A stretch of 64,000 nt of DNA from Clavibacter michiganensis subsp. tessellarius (GTDB taxonomy: Bacteria; Actinomycetota; Actinomycetes; Actinomycetales; Microbacteriaceae): contig NZ_CP040788.1 of the NCBI RefSeq assembly GCF_021922985.1, positions 1,612,001 through 1,676,000 on the forward strand, given 5' to 3'. The notes beneath the pieces are model-generated. The model saw nothing but the letters and a program-made list of their open reading frames with translations. It ran no database searches and was not told the origin of the DNA. The position numbers were made by a program, and so were the translations under genes. This document shows, piece after piece, positions 1 through 9,933 of the stretch (within the stretch, counting starts at the first letter, position 1; each line of letters starts with the position of its first letter).

Positions 1-13
1 CTAGAGTGGAGGC

Positions 14-568
14 ATGCCCACACGAGCCCTCGAATTCGACTGGCCCGACCGGGCCGTGGTCGGCACCATCGGCCTCCCGGGCGCCCGCACCTTCTACTTC
101 CAGGTGCGCTCCGGTCCCCAGCTGGTGACCATCGCCCTCGAGAAGCAGCAGTCCTCCCTCCTCGCGGAGAAGATCGACGAGATCCTCGACCAGCTCGTCA
201 CCGTCGAGGGCAACCCCTTCAGCGTCCCCACGAGCACGCCCCCGGAGCTCGTCGACAACGACCCGCTCGAGGAGGTCGACGAGCGCTGGCGCACCGGCGC
301 CATGGGCCTCGGCTGGGATCCGACGACGGCGCAGATCGTCATGGAGGCCTACCCCCTCGCGGAGGACGACGACAGCGACGACTTCGATCTGCCCACCGAC
401 GACGACTCGGACGCCACCGAGATGCTCGTGGTGCGGATGCCCGTGGGCGCGGCCCGCGCGTTCGCGAGGCGCACCCACGAGATCGTCGGCGCCGGCCGCC
501 CCATCTGCGCTCTCTGCGGCTACCCCATCGACCCCGACGGGCACATCCACACCTTCCCCGACGAGTGA
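14..568 (+). CDS. DUF3090 family protein
   Basis: A 184-aa soluble protein of the actinobacterial DUF3090 family. The biochemical function is unknown; in relatives it is linked to an SCO1664-type protein, as here. The N-terminal half is a predicted alpha/beta region, the middle (about residues 115-135) is strongly acidic with runs of Asp, and the C-terminus ends in a CxxC pair followed by a His-rich tail (CALCGYP...HIHTFP) that could bind metal. The ATG lies 6 nt after a TAGAGT hexamer (2-7) with GGAGG in between, so a leaderless or a very short-leader mRNA is possible. The stop overlaps the next start by one base (TGATG). Confidence 0.85.
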   Translation: MPTRALEFDWPDRAVVGTIGLPGARTFYFQVRSGPQLVTIALEKQQSSLLAEKIDEILDQLVTVEGNPFSVPTSTPPELVDNDPLEEVDERWRTGAMGLGWDPTTAQIVMEAYPLAEDDDSDDFDLPTDDDSDATEMLVVRMPVGAARAFARRTHEIVGAGRPICALCGYPIDPDGHIHTFPDE

Positions 569-1335
569 TGTCCGAGACGGACCTCGCGAACGCCGAGCTC
601 ACGCTCACCGGCCGCATCCGCACCGCGTCGAACGCGACGTTCCTCGGCACCATCGGCGACGTCGAGGTCGTCTACAAGCCCATCCGCGGCGAGAACCCCC
701 TGTGGGACTTCCCCAACGCGGTGCTCGCGCATCGCGAGGTCGCCGCCTACCTCGTCTCCGAGGCGCTCGGCTGGGGCATCGTCCCGCGCACGTGGCTCCG
801 CGACGGCCCGGCGGGCGAGGGCATGGTGCAGCTCTGGCAGGACGAGGATCCGGACCAGGACGCCGTGGACCTGATCCCCGCGGCCGAGATCCCGGAGACC
901 GGCTACCGGACGGTCCTCGGCGGCGAGGACGAGGAGGGCAACACGGTCGCCCTCATCCACGAGGACACCCCGGCGCTGCGCCGCATGGCCGTCTTCGACG
1001 TGATCGTCAACAACGCCGACCGCAAGGGCTTCCACGTGCTCGCCATGCCCGACGGCCACCGCTACGGCGTCGACCACGGCCTCACCTTCCACGAGGACCA
1101 CAAGCTGCGCACCGTGCTGTGGGGGTGGGTCGGGGATCCGCTGACGGCCGAGGAGCTCTCCGGGATCGATCGGGTGCTCGCGGGGTTGGATGGGGAGCTC
1201 GGGCGGGAGCTGAAGGAGCTGCTGACGGCCGAGGAGATCGCAGCGTTTAGGGCTCGTTGCGCGCGCCTGCGTGTGGCGGCGAGGTTCCCGGCCCCGGCGG
1301 GTCAAGCGCCTGCCGCTCCCTGGCCCCTTTTTTGA
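568..1335 (+). CDS. SCO1664 family protein (kinase-like fold)
   Basis: A 255-aa protein of the SCO1664 family, which is distantly related to PI3/PI4-kinase-like folds; its substrate is not known. Visible motifs are a Lys-containing strand (VVYKPIRGE), a catalytic-loop-like VNNADRKGFH and a DHGLTFHED segment that would bind metal. ATG 568 overlaps the upstream stop by one base, so the two genes are translationally coupled; GTG 565 is an alternative start. The gene is the last one before an AT-richer islet, and its final 100 bases already look compositionally mixed. Confidence 0.8.
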   Translation: MSETDLANAELTLTGRIRTASNATFLGTIGDVEVVYKPIRGENPLWDFPNAVLAHREVAAYLVSEALGWGIVPRTWLRDGPAGEGMVQLWQDEDPDQDAVDLIPAAEIPETGYRTVLGGEDEEGNTVALIHEDTPALRRMAVFDVIVNNADRKGFHVLAMPDGHRYGVDHGLTFHEDHKLRTVLWGWVGDPLTAEELSGIDRVLAGLDGELGRELKELLTAEEIAAFRARCARLRVAARFPAPAGQAPAAPWPLF

Positions 1336-1526
1336 CGCAGTTCCAGGCGTCCATCGAGGCAGACGACGCGCCGCCACTCTCAATGCCCCCACGTCGACGA
1401 ATTTAGTGACCTAAGACTTAGCGGAACGCGCCTAAAGGGGAGTGTCTTTCTAGTGCCCAATACTTTACCAGTGAGTCTTCATTGCGCGACGCCGAGCCTC
1501 GAATCGATGGCTTCAAGCCCTTCCCG

Positions 1527-2072
1527 TTAAGAGCGCGTCTGTTTCCATGGGGCAGCACTCAATGGCGTTTTTTTCTGCTCTCGCAGTTGCACGGCGTCGT
1601 CCGCTCTGACGATACCCACCATTGCCCTCAGAAGCCACAAAAGCCGAACTGACGCATGAAGCGCCAGCAATACTGCTGCCTCCAAGAGCCACGGAGCGAC
1701 GTACAGCACTGGAGTGTAAGCGAAGATAGATGCCACTAAAGACAACCCGGCAGCATAAAGCCCGGACGACGTCGTGGAAGTCCAATTTCGAGCCAAGCTT
1801 TTTCCACCGCCAATACGGAATCGCCGAAATTTGTCGCCAGTCGCCGTGAGGCCGAATATCACAACCACGCCAGCCAAGCCAGAAACGATGGCTGCAGTAC
1901 CCAGGAACCCAAGGTATACGCCCGCTTGATCCGAGGGATCCGCCGCCAGGAAGTCACCCCATACGTTCGGGACCCAAGTGGCCAGCGTCGCCAAGCCGTG
2001 GAGCGCGACGACCGTAAGCCCCAGAGCGTTGACGAGCCATGGGTGGTCCGCAACGTTCGGTCGCTTGCTCAT
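1527..2072 (-). CDS. Four-helix membrane protein, candidate RexB-like effector
   Basis: A 181-aa integral membrane protein not recognised from any named family. Hydrophobic segments lie at about residues 12-34, 51-77, 101-125 and 126-153, with a basic loop (about 78-97) between helices 2 and 3 and a charged C-terminal tail. The start is 10 bases after the stop of the 303-aa gene, so the two form an operon. Base composition is clearly more AT-rich than the core genes around. Order and architecture (cytosolic protein first, small four-helix membrane protein second) match lambda rexA-rexB, where RexB is an ion channel. That role is inference here; an unrelated membrane protein of a toxin-antitoxin-like pair is the alternative. 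Confidence 0.7.
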   Translation of the reverse strand: MSKRPNVADHPWLVNALGLTVVALHGLATLATWVPNVWGDFLAADPSDQAGVYLGFLGTAAIVSGLAGVVVIFGLTATGDKFRRFRIGGGKSLARNWTSTTSSGLYAAGLSLVASIFAYTPVLYVAPWLLEAAVLLALHASVRLLWLLRAMVGIVRADDAVQLREQKKTPLSAAPWKQTRS

Positions 2073-2082
2073 CTCACCTGCC

Positions 2083-2994
2083 TTATTCCAGACGATCCCT
2101 GAATCGTCTTATAGCCTCCGCCACCGCATGCAGCACGGCCGTGGGAGTCGGCTCCTCGTCCTCAGAGTCGCCCACCTCCTCTTCAAGGGTCACTCTGTCA
2201 ATATCGAAATCAACGTGATCCTTCACGACTCGTCCCTGCCCGTCAGGCACGAGCAATGTAGCAACAGCTTTCTGAAAGCCCCCCGCCCCGACGATGTCGC
2301 GCACTCCTGCCACGAGAGCCTCGGCGCCATCATCATCGGGCCTCGCGTTGCCAAAGCTGACGATGAGTTCGACAGACACGCCACCACTACCGATCTGCTG
2401 CACATCCTGTATGGCACGACCGACATCCGAAGAGGCATCCATGGAGCTGACAGTCGCGCTGTCAACTTTCAAGTGAATTCGGGACGCCCCCATCGCTTCC
2501 TGTAGGCGCTCTAGCTGGTCCCGCCGAGCATACGGCCGAAGGATGAGTCTATTTTCTGATAATTCGTACCCTGCCACTGAGGACAACCAAGCCTGTAATG
2601 CCTCTTTAGAGGGGCCGTTTGAGGACTTAAGCACCGCGACGTAGTTCTCGCCCTCCATATGAATGGGAACCACATAAGCAGGCTCAATGACTGCACCTAC
2701 CGCGCCCGTCGAAGCTAGCGAGCCGTGCTGCCCAGTGAGGTTCCGAATGTCAGGCCAATCGGCTCCCGGGCGTAGCTTGCCGAGGTAGAGGTAGCGTACC
2801 GCCGGCGAGCGGTGGTCACGAATCTCACCCTCGTACTTTCGGCGCCGGAACTCGTTGCGCAAGTCCTCCGGTTCGCGCTCGGCAAGGAAGTCGAACAGGT
2901 CAAACCACCAACCCGCTGCCAGTTCCGTGATCTGGTTGTCTTGGTCCGCCGTCACGACGTCATAGAAATACACCGTGCGCGCCTTGCCGGCCAC
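2083..2994 (-). CDS. Cytosolic protein of two-gene islet cassette, RexA-like candidate
   Basis: A 303-aa soluble protein with no confident family assignment. The GTG start is fixed by GGGAGG five bases upstream. Residues 1-60 open with a beta strand (RTVYFYDVV) and a charged helix; residues 100-180 (EPAYVVPIHMEG through RIHLKVDS) and 205-265 match in order, spacing and residue type what I remember of the central part of lambda RexA (279 aa). Residues 270-282 are acidic. A 15-bp palindrome sits about 20 bases upstream of the start. It pairs with the membrane protein downstream. A sensor role in an abortive-infection pair is inferred; DUF6731-like proteins or Kiwa KwaB are other possibilities to test. 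Confidence 0.65.
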   Translation of the reverse strand: MAGKARTVYFYDVVTADQDNQITELAAGWWFDLFDFLAEREPEDLRNEFRRRKYEGEIRDHRSPAVRYLYLGKLRPGADWPDIRNLTGQHGSLASTGAVGAVIEPAYVVPIHMEGENYVAVLKSSNGPSKEALQAWLSSVAGYELSENRLILRPYARRDQLERLQEAMGASRIHLKVDSATVSSMDASSDVGRAIQDVQQIGSGGVSVELIVSFGNARPDDDGAEALVAGVRDIVGAGGFQKAVATLLVPDGQGRVVKDHVDFDIDRVTLEEEVGDSEDEEPTPTAVLHAVAEAIRRFRDRLE

Positions 2995-3469
2995 GTTGCC
3001 TCCCGCTGTGGTTACTGTTGTTAACAGTCATCGTGGCACAGCACGTGCTCGGGCGGTGCACTTGCGGCAAAATCTTGTTGCCCATTTGCGCGTGATAGTT
3101 GGTACCTACGGTCGATGCCCGCAGCTTTTCGGGGCGTTGGCAGTGCGACTTCCCCGCCCCGGACGCCCCCGATGGAACCCGCCTCGAGGCCAGAGACGCT
3201 TCAGCCGCTTCTAACGACAAGTGGGCAAACTTAGTTACAACCTATGCAGGGACAACACGAACGTACTGCCACCGCACGCACTGAAGCATGAGCGGTTGCC
3301 CAGATGTCACCGTTTTTGCGAAGCAACGTCAAGACACCAGACGAGGGGCTACCGACCAACAGGCCGGGCCAGTACGGCCCAAACAGCTTCGGCGTCCTGC
3401 GATCCCCTGACTTGGCGGGCCCCTCGCGGACAGTCGGTGTCGACTTTTTGACGGTTTGGGGCCAAGACG
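2995..3469. other. Intergenic stretch, AT-richer islet DNA
   Basis: 475 bases without a convincing gene. It carries the ribosome binding site and presumed promoter of the RexA-like gene plus the palindrome at 3014-3028. The composition matches the islet rather than the core genome until about the ychF stop. Short reading frames in all directions have no family resemblance or plausible start signals, so I regard this as islet junk or decayed sequence. Confidence 0.5.
3014..3028. promoter_or_regulatory. Perfect 15-bp inverted repeat upstream of the RexA-like gene
   Basis: ACTGTT-GTT-AACAGT, six-base arms around a three-base centre. Its near edge is 20 bases upstream of the GTG at 2994, a position suited to an operator overlapping the promoter. 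No regulator gene lies in the islet. Confidence 0.45.
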
Positions 3470-4543
3470 TCAGTTGTTGAACCGGAACTCCACCACGTCG
3501 CCGTCCTGCATGACGTACTCCTTGCCCTCGATGCGGGCCTTGCCCTTGGAGCGCGCCTCGGCGATGGAGCCGGTCTCGACCAGGTCGTCGTAGGAGATGA
3601 CCTCGGCCTTGATGAAGCCCTTCTCGAAGTCGGTGTGGATCACGCCGGCCGCCTGCGGGGCCTTCCAGCCACGGCCGATGGTCCAGGCCCGCGTCTCCTT
3701 GGGGCCCGCCGTCAGGTAGGTCTGGAGGCCGAGGGTCTCGAAGCCGATGCGGGCGAGCTGGTCGAGGCCCGACTCCTCCTGGCCGGTGCTCGCGAGCATC
3801 TCGGCAGCGTCCTCGGGGTCGAGCTCGATGAGCTCCGACTCGATCTTCGCGTCGAGGAACACGGCCTGCGCGGGCGCCACGAGTGCGGCCAGCTCATCCA
3901 GACGACCCTTGTCGCCGAGCACCTGCTCGTCGACGTTGAACACGTAGATGAAGGGCTTGGCCGTCAGCAGGCCGAGCTCGCGCACCGGCTCAAGGTCGAT
4001 GGACGACGCCGACAGCGGCTTGCCCGAGTCGAGCCACTCGCGCGCGGCCTTCGCGGTCTCGAGCACGATCGACTCGATGCGCTTCGTCTTCAGCTCCTTC
4101 TCGTAGCGCGGCTCGGCGCGCTCGAGGGTCTGCAGGTCGGCGAGGATCAGCTCGGTGTTGATGGTCTCCATGTCGCTCGCGGCGTCGACGCGACCGTCGA
4201 CGTGCACGACGTCCTCGTCCTCGAAGCCGCGGACGACCTGCGCGATCGCGTCGGCCTCGCGGATGTTCGCGAGGAACTGGTTGCCGAGGCCCTCGCCCTC
4301 GCTCGCACCGCGGACGATGCCCGCGATGTCGACGAAGGAGACGGGAGCCGGGAGGATCCGCTCGGAGCCGAAGAGGCCGGCGAGCACCTCGAGGCGCGGG
4401 TCCGGCAGGTTCACCACGCCCACGTTCGGCTCGATCGTCGCGAACGGGTAGTTCGCGGCGAGCACCTGGTTCTTGGTCAGGGCGTTGAAGAGCGTCGACT
4501 TGCCGACGTTGGGGAGACCGACGATCGCGATAGTGAGTGCCAC
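3470..4543 (-). CDS. ychF: Redox-regulated ATPase YchF (Obg-like)
   Basis: A 357-aa P-loop protein of the YchF/OLA1 family, a ribosome-associated ATPase. The Walker A motif [12 protein letters not shown] is near the N-terminus, followed by the switch-region [17 protein letters not shown]; a central coiled-coil and the C-terminal TGS domain (about residues 270-350) are present, ending in the family-typical EFRFNN. The GTG start is chosen because it gives the usual short N-terminus. A TACGAT hexamer lies 8 nt upstream (4552-4557), close to the leaderless pattern used elsewhere here. Full length for the family. Confidence 0.95.
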   Translation of the reverse strand: MALTIAIVGLPNVGKSTLFNALTKNQVLAANYPFATIEPNVGVVNLPDPRLEVLAGLFGSERILPAPVSFVDIAGIVRGASEGEGLGNQFLANIREADAIAQVVRGFEDEDVVHVDGRVDAASDMETINTELILADLQTLERAEPRYEKELKTKRIESIVLETAKAAREWLDSGKPLSASSIDLEPVRELGLLTAKPFIYVFNVDEQVLGDKGRLDELAALVAPAQAVFLDAKIESELIELDPEDAAEMLASTGQEESGLDQLARIGFETLGLQTYLTAGPKETRAWTIGRGWKAPQAAGVIHTDFEKGFIKAEVISYDDLVETGSIAEARSKGKARIEGKEYVMQDGDVVEFRFNN

Positions 4544-4642
4544 GGGAGTCCATCGTACGGGGCCCTCCGGCTCCTCCCCCGCCCGCGCCGGGCTGGGCTG
4601 TCCCGGGATCCGGCGTCGGTCGTGCGTGGAACACTCGAACCC

Positions 4643-5272
4643 ATGCCGTTGGACTTCACCGCGATCGACTTCGAGACCGCCAACAACTCGTCGGCGAGCG
4701 CCTGCTCGGTGGGTCTCGTCAAGGTGCGCGACGGCGTCGTCGTCGAGACCGCGTCGTGGCTCATCCAGCCACCCGCGGGGCACGACTCCTTCTCGGTCTG
4801 GAACACGCGGATCCACGGCATCGTCGAAGACGACGTGGTTGGTGCCGACGGCTGGGCCGACCAGCTGCCGCGCCTCATGGCCTTCGCGGGCGACGACCAC
4901 CTGGTGGCGCACAACGCGCGCTTCGACATGGGCGTCATCCAGGGCGCGTGCAAGGCGACGGCGCTCATCCCGCCGCCGTACTCCTACCTCTGCAGCCTCC
5001 AGGTCGCGCGCCGCACCTACGAGCTGGACTCCTACCGGCTGCCGGTCGCCGCGCGGGCCGCCGGGTTCGAGGACTTCTCGCACCACGAGGCGCTGGCGGA
5101 TGCGCGGGCATGCGCCGCCATCGTCGTGCACGCCGCCGGCCGGCACGGAGCGGCGTCGCTGACGGGGCTCGCGGAAGCGGCCGGCGTCGGCATGGGCCGC
5201 ATCGGCGCGCCGCGCACGCAGACCGTCACGCGCGCGTCGGCCGCCGCGACGCCGCCCATCGACTGGGCCTGA
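4643..5272 (+). CDS. DnaQ-like DEDDh 3'-5' exonuclease
   Basis: A 209-aa exonuclease-domain protein. The Exo I motif is DFE at residues 9-11, Exo II is HNARFD, and Exo III is the HHEALADARA segment carrying the catalytic His and Asp, so all metal-binding acidic residues are present. It resembles the stand-alone epsilon-like exonucleases of actinobacteria rather than a polymerase subunit. The C-terminal 45 residues are Ala-rich and probably disordered. An AACACT hexamer ends 7 nt before the ATG and no Shine-Dalgarno sequence is seen, consistent with a leaderless message. Confidence 0.85.
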   Translation: MPLDFTAIDFETANNSSASACSVGLVKVRDGVVVETASWLIQPPAGHDSFSVWNTRIHGIVEDDVVGADGWADQLPRLMAFAGDDHLVAHNARFDMGVIQGACKATALIPPPYSYLCSLQVARRTYELDSYRLPVAARAAGFEDFSHHEALADARACAAIVVHAAGRHGAASLTGLAEAAGVGMGRIGAPRTQTVTRASAAATPPIDWA

Positions 5273-5360
5273 TCCTCCCCAGGCGACCCCGGCCGGATCC
5301 GTCCCTCGGGCGCGCGTCCTGCGTCCCGGCCGTGTCGGGGGCCGCTGGCACACTGCACGC

Positions 5361-6740
5361 ATGGATCCCGTCATCGCCCTCCTCGTCGGCCTCGTCATCG
5401 GCCTGGCCGTGGGTGCGGTGGTCGGGCTCGCCGTGTCCCGCGCCCGCTCGGGGGTGGATGCGCCGGGCTCCGCGGGCGAGGCCGCGCGCCTCGCCGCCGC
5501 GGAGGCCACGGTCCAGGCGCTGCGCGAGCAGCTGGATCGCACCGAACGGCTCGCCGAGGAGCAGGTCGCCCAGACCACGGCGCAGTACGCGGAGCGCGCG
5601 CAGGCGCAGGACGCGCTGCACCGCGAGCGGCTGGATGCGCAGGAGTCCCACCTCCGCGAGCAGATCGGCCAGCAGGAGGACCGCATCGCGGAGCTGCAGA
5701 CCCGGCTGCGCGAGATCCAGCGCGCCGAGGTCGCCCGCACCGAGGAGGACGGCCGCGTGCTCACCGCGCTCAGCCCCGTCGCCGAGAGCCTCAAGCAGGT
5801 GCAGGCGAAGGTGCACGAGCTGGAGGAGCAGCGCCGGCAGCAGCACGGCGAGCTGAGCGAGCAGCTGCGGAGCGCCACCGAGGCGGAGGAGCGGCTGCGC
5901 GCCACGGCGGAGACGCTCGCCTCCGCGCTCCGCTCCAACAGCACGCGCGGCGTGTGGGGCGAGACGCAGCTGCGGAGCGTCGTGGAGGCGGCCGGCCTCA
6001 TCCACCGGGTCGACTTCGACGTGCAGACCTCCGTGTCCACCGCCCAGGGCGTCGGCCGACCCGACATGGTGGTGCACCTGCCCGGCGGCAAGCACATCGC
6101 GGTGGATGCGAAGGCGCCCTTCACCGCGTACCTCGAGGCGAGCGCCATCCCCGCCTCCGCCACCGGGTCCGAGGGCGCCCGCCGCGACGCGCTCATGAAG
6201 CAGCACGTGCAGGCGGTGCGCGACCACATCACGGCGCTCGGCAGCCGCGCCTACTGGGAGGGGCTCGACGCGAGCCCGGAGATGGTCATCGCGTTCATCC
6301 CGAGCGAGTCGCTGGTCTCGTCGGCGCTGGAGGCGGATCCGAGCATCATGGAGTTCGCGTTCTCCCGCCGGGTCGCTCTCTCCTCGCCCGTCACGCTGTG
6401 GTCGGTGCTCAAGACCGTCGCGTTCAGCTGGCAGCAGGAGGTGCTCACGGAGGACGCGAAGCAGCTCTTCGACCTCAGCCGCGAGCTGCACGCGCGCCTC
6501 GCCACGAGCGGCGAGCACATCGCGAAGCTCGGCCGCTCGCTCACCGGCGCGGTGGGCGACTACAACCGCGTCGTCGGATCCCTGGAGCGCCAGGTGCTCC
6601 CCACCGCCCGCCGCCTCACCCGGCTCGACGAGTCCAAGGTCATCGGCACGCTCGAGCCGCTCGAGGCCACCGCACGCGAGCTCACGGCCGACGAGTTCAC
6701 CCGTCCCGCGTCCCCGGTCGCGGACACCCCCGCTGGGTAG
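5361..6740 (+). CDS. rmuC: DNA recombination protein RmuC
   Basis: A 459-aa RmuC-family protein. Residues 4-26 form a Gly/Ala/Val-rich transmembrane anchor, residues 40-190 are a long charged coiled coil, and residues 195-420 form the nuclease-like core with the family signature around RGVWGETQLRSVVEAAG and the PD-(D/E)xK-like segment GRPDMVVH...HIAVDAKAPF. The family limits inversions and recombination at repeats. A CACACT hexamer lies 6 nt before the ATG. The TAG stop is the first half of a TAGAGT that may serve as the -10 box of the aldolase gene. Confidence 0.93.
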   Translation: MDPVIALLVGLVIGLAVGAVVGLAVSRARSGVDAPGSAGEAARLAAAEATVQALREQLDRTERLAEEQVAQTTAQYAERAQAQDALHRERLDAQESHLREQIGQQEDRIAELQTRLREIQRAEVARTEEDGRVLTALSPVAESLKQVQAKVHELEEQRRQQHGELSEQLRSATEAEERLRATAETLASALRSNSTRGVWGETQLRSVVEAAGLIHRVDFDVQTSVSTAQGVGRPDMVVHLPGGKHIAVDAKAPFTAYLEASAIPASATGSEGARRDALMKQHVQAVRDHITALGSRAYWEGLDASPEMVIAFIPSESLVSSALEADPSIMEFAFSRRVALSSPVTLWSVLKTVAFSWQQEVLTEDAKQLFDLSRELHARLATSGEHIAKLGRSLTGAVGDYNRVVGSLERQVLPTARRLTRLDESKVIGTLEPLEATARELTADEFTRPASPVADTPAG

Positions 6741-6845
6741 AGTGGCGACCACGCGGGGCCCGGCCGCGGGATGCGCTCCCACCGGCCCACGGGTCACCGC
6801 GACAGCCGCACGGCGCCGCCGTGGATCCGCCGAAGGAGATGCACC

Positions 6846-7871
<1,026 letters not shown>

Positions 7872-7912
7872 CGCTCGCGGCGCGCGCCGCCGCGAGATGC
7901 GTCGCGTCGCGC

Positions 7913-7954
7913 ACGACGGAGGGGCCGGTCCACCAGGACCGGCCCCTCCGTCGT
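7913..7954. terminator. Bidirectional terminator after fbaA and the DUF6264 gene
   Basis: A perfect 19-bp GC-rich stem (7913-7931 with 7936-7954) around a four-base loop, placed between two convergent genes. Confidence 0.9.
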
Positions 7955-7971
7955 TCGCGCTGGTGCGGCGG

Positions 7972-8799
7972 TCAGGGACCGCGGCTCGACATGATCTGCT
8001 GGAAGGCCGGGTCGGCCACGATCAGCGACAGCACCAGGAGGCTCGTGATCACGGTCGCGAGCACTGCACCCGCGATGGGCACCCAGAACGCGATGCGCTT
8101 GCGCTTCACGAGCTCGAGCGCGATCCACGCGGTGAGCACGAACACGACGATGTTCACCACGTTGACCGCGATGCCGATGACCGAGGTCTGCTCGGTCGCC
8201 GTGTACATGCCGCCGCCGAACAGCGCGTAGGACTGATTGATGGCCCGCGCCGGATCCGCGTTCGCGCCGATGCTGCCGACCACGTTCACGAGGCCCGCGG
8301 CGAGCAGGCCGATCGTGATGGCCGCGTCGAAGCGCCACGGCGCGCGGCGCGGCGCCTGTCCGGGGAGGTACCCGGGGCGGCCGGGCGCCTCACGGGGAGC
8401 GTCCGACGTCGGGGTGCCGTCCCGCTCGTCGCGGGCGGGTGCCGGTGCCTTCGCGGACGGCGTGCGCCGCGCCACGCGTCGTGCGGCCTCCGCGGCCTTC
8501 TCCGCCTCGCGGCGCTCGGCGAGCATCCGCTCGCGGGCGGCCTTGCGCTCCTCCGCCATCTGCTCGGCGAGGGTCTGCGGCGCGGACGCCTTGGCGCCCT
8601 TCTTCGCGCCGCGGCCGGCGGGGGCGGCGGGCGCGTCGCGCTCGGCCTGGGCACGCCGGTACTCCGCGGCCTCGGCGACGATGCGCGCATCCGCCTCCGA
8701 CAGGCCCGAGGCGTCCGGGGACGACGACGACGGCGCCGCGTACTCGCCGAAGCGCGGAGCGGGTCGGCCGGGACGGCGCGTGCCGTCGTCGTCGCTCAC
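7972..8799 (-). CDS. DUF6264 family membrane protein
   Basis: A 275-aa protein typical of Microbacteriaceae, function unknown. Residues 1-160 are charged, Ala/Arg/Pro-rich and coiled-coil-like ([15 protein letters not shown]); residues 165-270 hold three hydrophobic segments. The GTG start overlaps the ispH stop by four bases (GTGA), so it is translated behind ispH, though no functional link is obvious. No RNA or DNA-binding motif is seen in the charged part. Confidence 0.8.
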   Translation of the reverse strand: MSDDDGTRRPGRPAPRFGEYAAPSSSSPDASGLSEADARIVAEAAEYRRAQAERDAPAAPAGRGAKKGAKASAPQTLAEQMAEERKAARERMLAERREAEKAAEAARRVARRTPSAKAPAPARDERDGTPTSDAPREAPGRPGYLPGQAPRRAPWRFDAAITIGLLAAGLVNVVGSIGANADPARAINQSYALFGGGMYTATEQTSVIGIAVNVVNIVVFVLTAWIALELVKRKRIAFWVPIAGAVLATVITSLLVLSLIVADPAFQQIMSSRGP

Positions 8800-9887
8800 G
8801 CGCGGGTGCGCCCGCCGATGGCGCGGGAGTCCGTGTTGCCGGACTGGTCCTTGCGCAGCTCCTTGGGGAGCGAGAAGACGAGGTCCTCCTCGGCCGTCAC
8901 GACCGCGGTGACGTCGCCGTAGCCGGCGTCGGCCAGGTCGTCGAGCAGCTCCTGCACGAGGACCTCGGGCACGGACGCACCGCTCGTGACGCCGACCGTC
9001 TGCACGCCGTCGAGCCACTCCTGCTTGACCTCGGACGCGTAGTCGACGCGGTACGACGCCTTGGCGCCGTACTCGAGCGCGACCTCGACGAGTCGGACGG
9101 AGTTGGAGCTGTTCGCGGATCCGATGACGATCACCAGGTCGGCGTCGACCGCGACCTTCTTGATGGCGACCTGGCGGTTCTGCGTGGCGTAGCAGATGTC
9201 GTCGCTCGGCGGGTCCTGCAGGTTGGGGAAGCGGGCGCGGAGGCGGCGGACCGTCTCCATCGTCTCGTCGACCGAGAGCGTGGTCTGCGAGAGCCACACC
9301 AGGTTGTCGGGGTCCTTGACCTCGATGACGTCGGCGTGCTCCGGGGAGTTGACGACGATGGTCTGCTCGGGCGCCTCGCCCGCGGTGCCCTCGACCTCCT
9401 CGTGGCCCTCGTGGCCGATGAGGAGGATCTGCATGTCGGCCTTGGCGAAGCGCACGGCCTCGCGGTGCACCTTGGTGACGAGGGGGCAGGTCGCGTCGAT
9501 GGCCTGGAGGCCGCGGTCCGCCGCGCCCTGCACGACGGCCGGCGAGACGCCGTGCGCGCTGAAGACGACGTGGGCGCCCTCGGGGACCTCGTCGACCTCC
9601 TCCACGAAGACCGCGCCCATGCGCTCGAGCGTCGAGACGACGTGCACGTTGTGGACGATCTGCTTCCGCACGTAGACGGGGGCGCCGTAGCGCTCCAGGG
9701 CCTTCTCGACGGCGACGACCGCGCGGTCGACGCCCGCGCAGTACCCGCGGGGAGCGGCGAGCAGGACCTTCTTGGGTCCTGCCACCGGGTTATCCTTGAG
9801 CCTGTTGCGGACGCCGGGCATCCGCGGCATCGACAGGCTGACGACGGGTGCTCCCACGAGTCGCTGGTCAGTGGTCGCTGTAGTCAC
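8796..9887 (-). CDS. ispH: 4-hydroxy-3-methylbut-2-enyl diphosphate reductase
   Basis: A 363-aa IspH, the iron-sulfur enzyme for the last step of the MEP isoprenoid pathway. The three cluster cysteines are in [18 protein letters not shown] and [12 protein letters not shown]; the HGVSP, GHEGHEE and TSGASVPE substrate loops are present. The GTG start has no Shine-Dalgarno sequence, but TACAAT lies exactly 6 nt before it on the coding strand, which supports leaderless transcription from this start over the later in-frame Met at residue 20. Divergent from xseA. Confidence 0.96.
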   Translation of the reverse strand: MTTATTDQRLVGAPVVSLSMPRMPGVRNRLKDNPVAGPKKVLLAAPRGYCAGVDRAVVAVEKALERYGAPVYVRKQIVHNVHVVSTLERMGAVFVEEVDEVPEGAHVVFSAHGVSPAVVQGAADRGLQAIDATCPLVTKVHREAVRFAKADMQILLIGHEGHEEVEGTAGEAPEQTIVVNSPEHADVIEVKDPDNLVWLSQTTLSVDETMETVRRLRARFPNLQDPPSDDICYATQNRQVAIKKVAVDADLVIVIGSANSSNSVRLVEVALEYGAKASYRVDYASEVKQEWLDGVQTVGVTSGASVPEVLVQELLDDLADAGYGDVTAVVTAEEDLVFSLPKELRKDQSGNTDSRAIGGRTRA

Positions 9888-9893
9888 GTGTCA

Positions 9894-9899
9894 ATTGTA
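9894..9899 (-). promoter_or_regulatory. -10 box of leaderless ispH
   Basis: TACAAT on the minus strand, 6 nt before GTG 9887. A weak CTCGAC lies about 16 bp further upstream as a possible -35. Transcription would begin at or next to the start codon. Confidence 0.5.
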
Positions 9900-9933
9900 T
9901 GCGCCCGATCTGGGCGTCGAGCGGGGTGGACGG

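Noticed and set aside
1527..2994. The two-gene cassette as a Kiwa system (KwaA/KwaB)
   Set aside because: KwaA is also a four-helix protein, but the gene order is membrane protein first in Kiwa, and the 303-aa protein looks closer to RexA from memory. Not excluded without a profile search.
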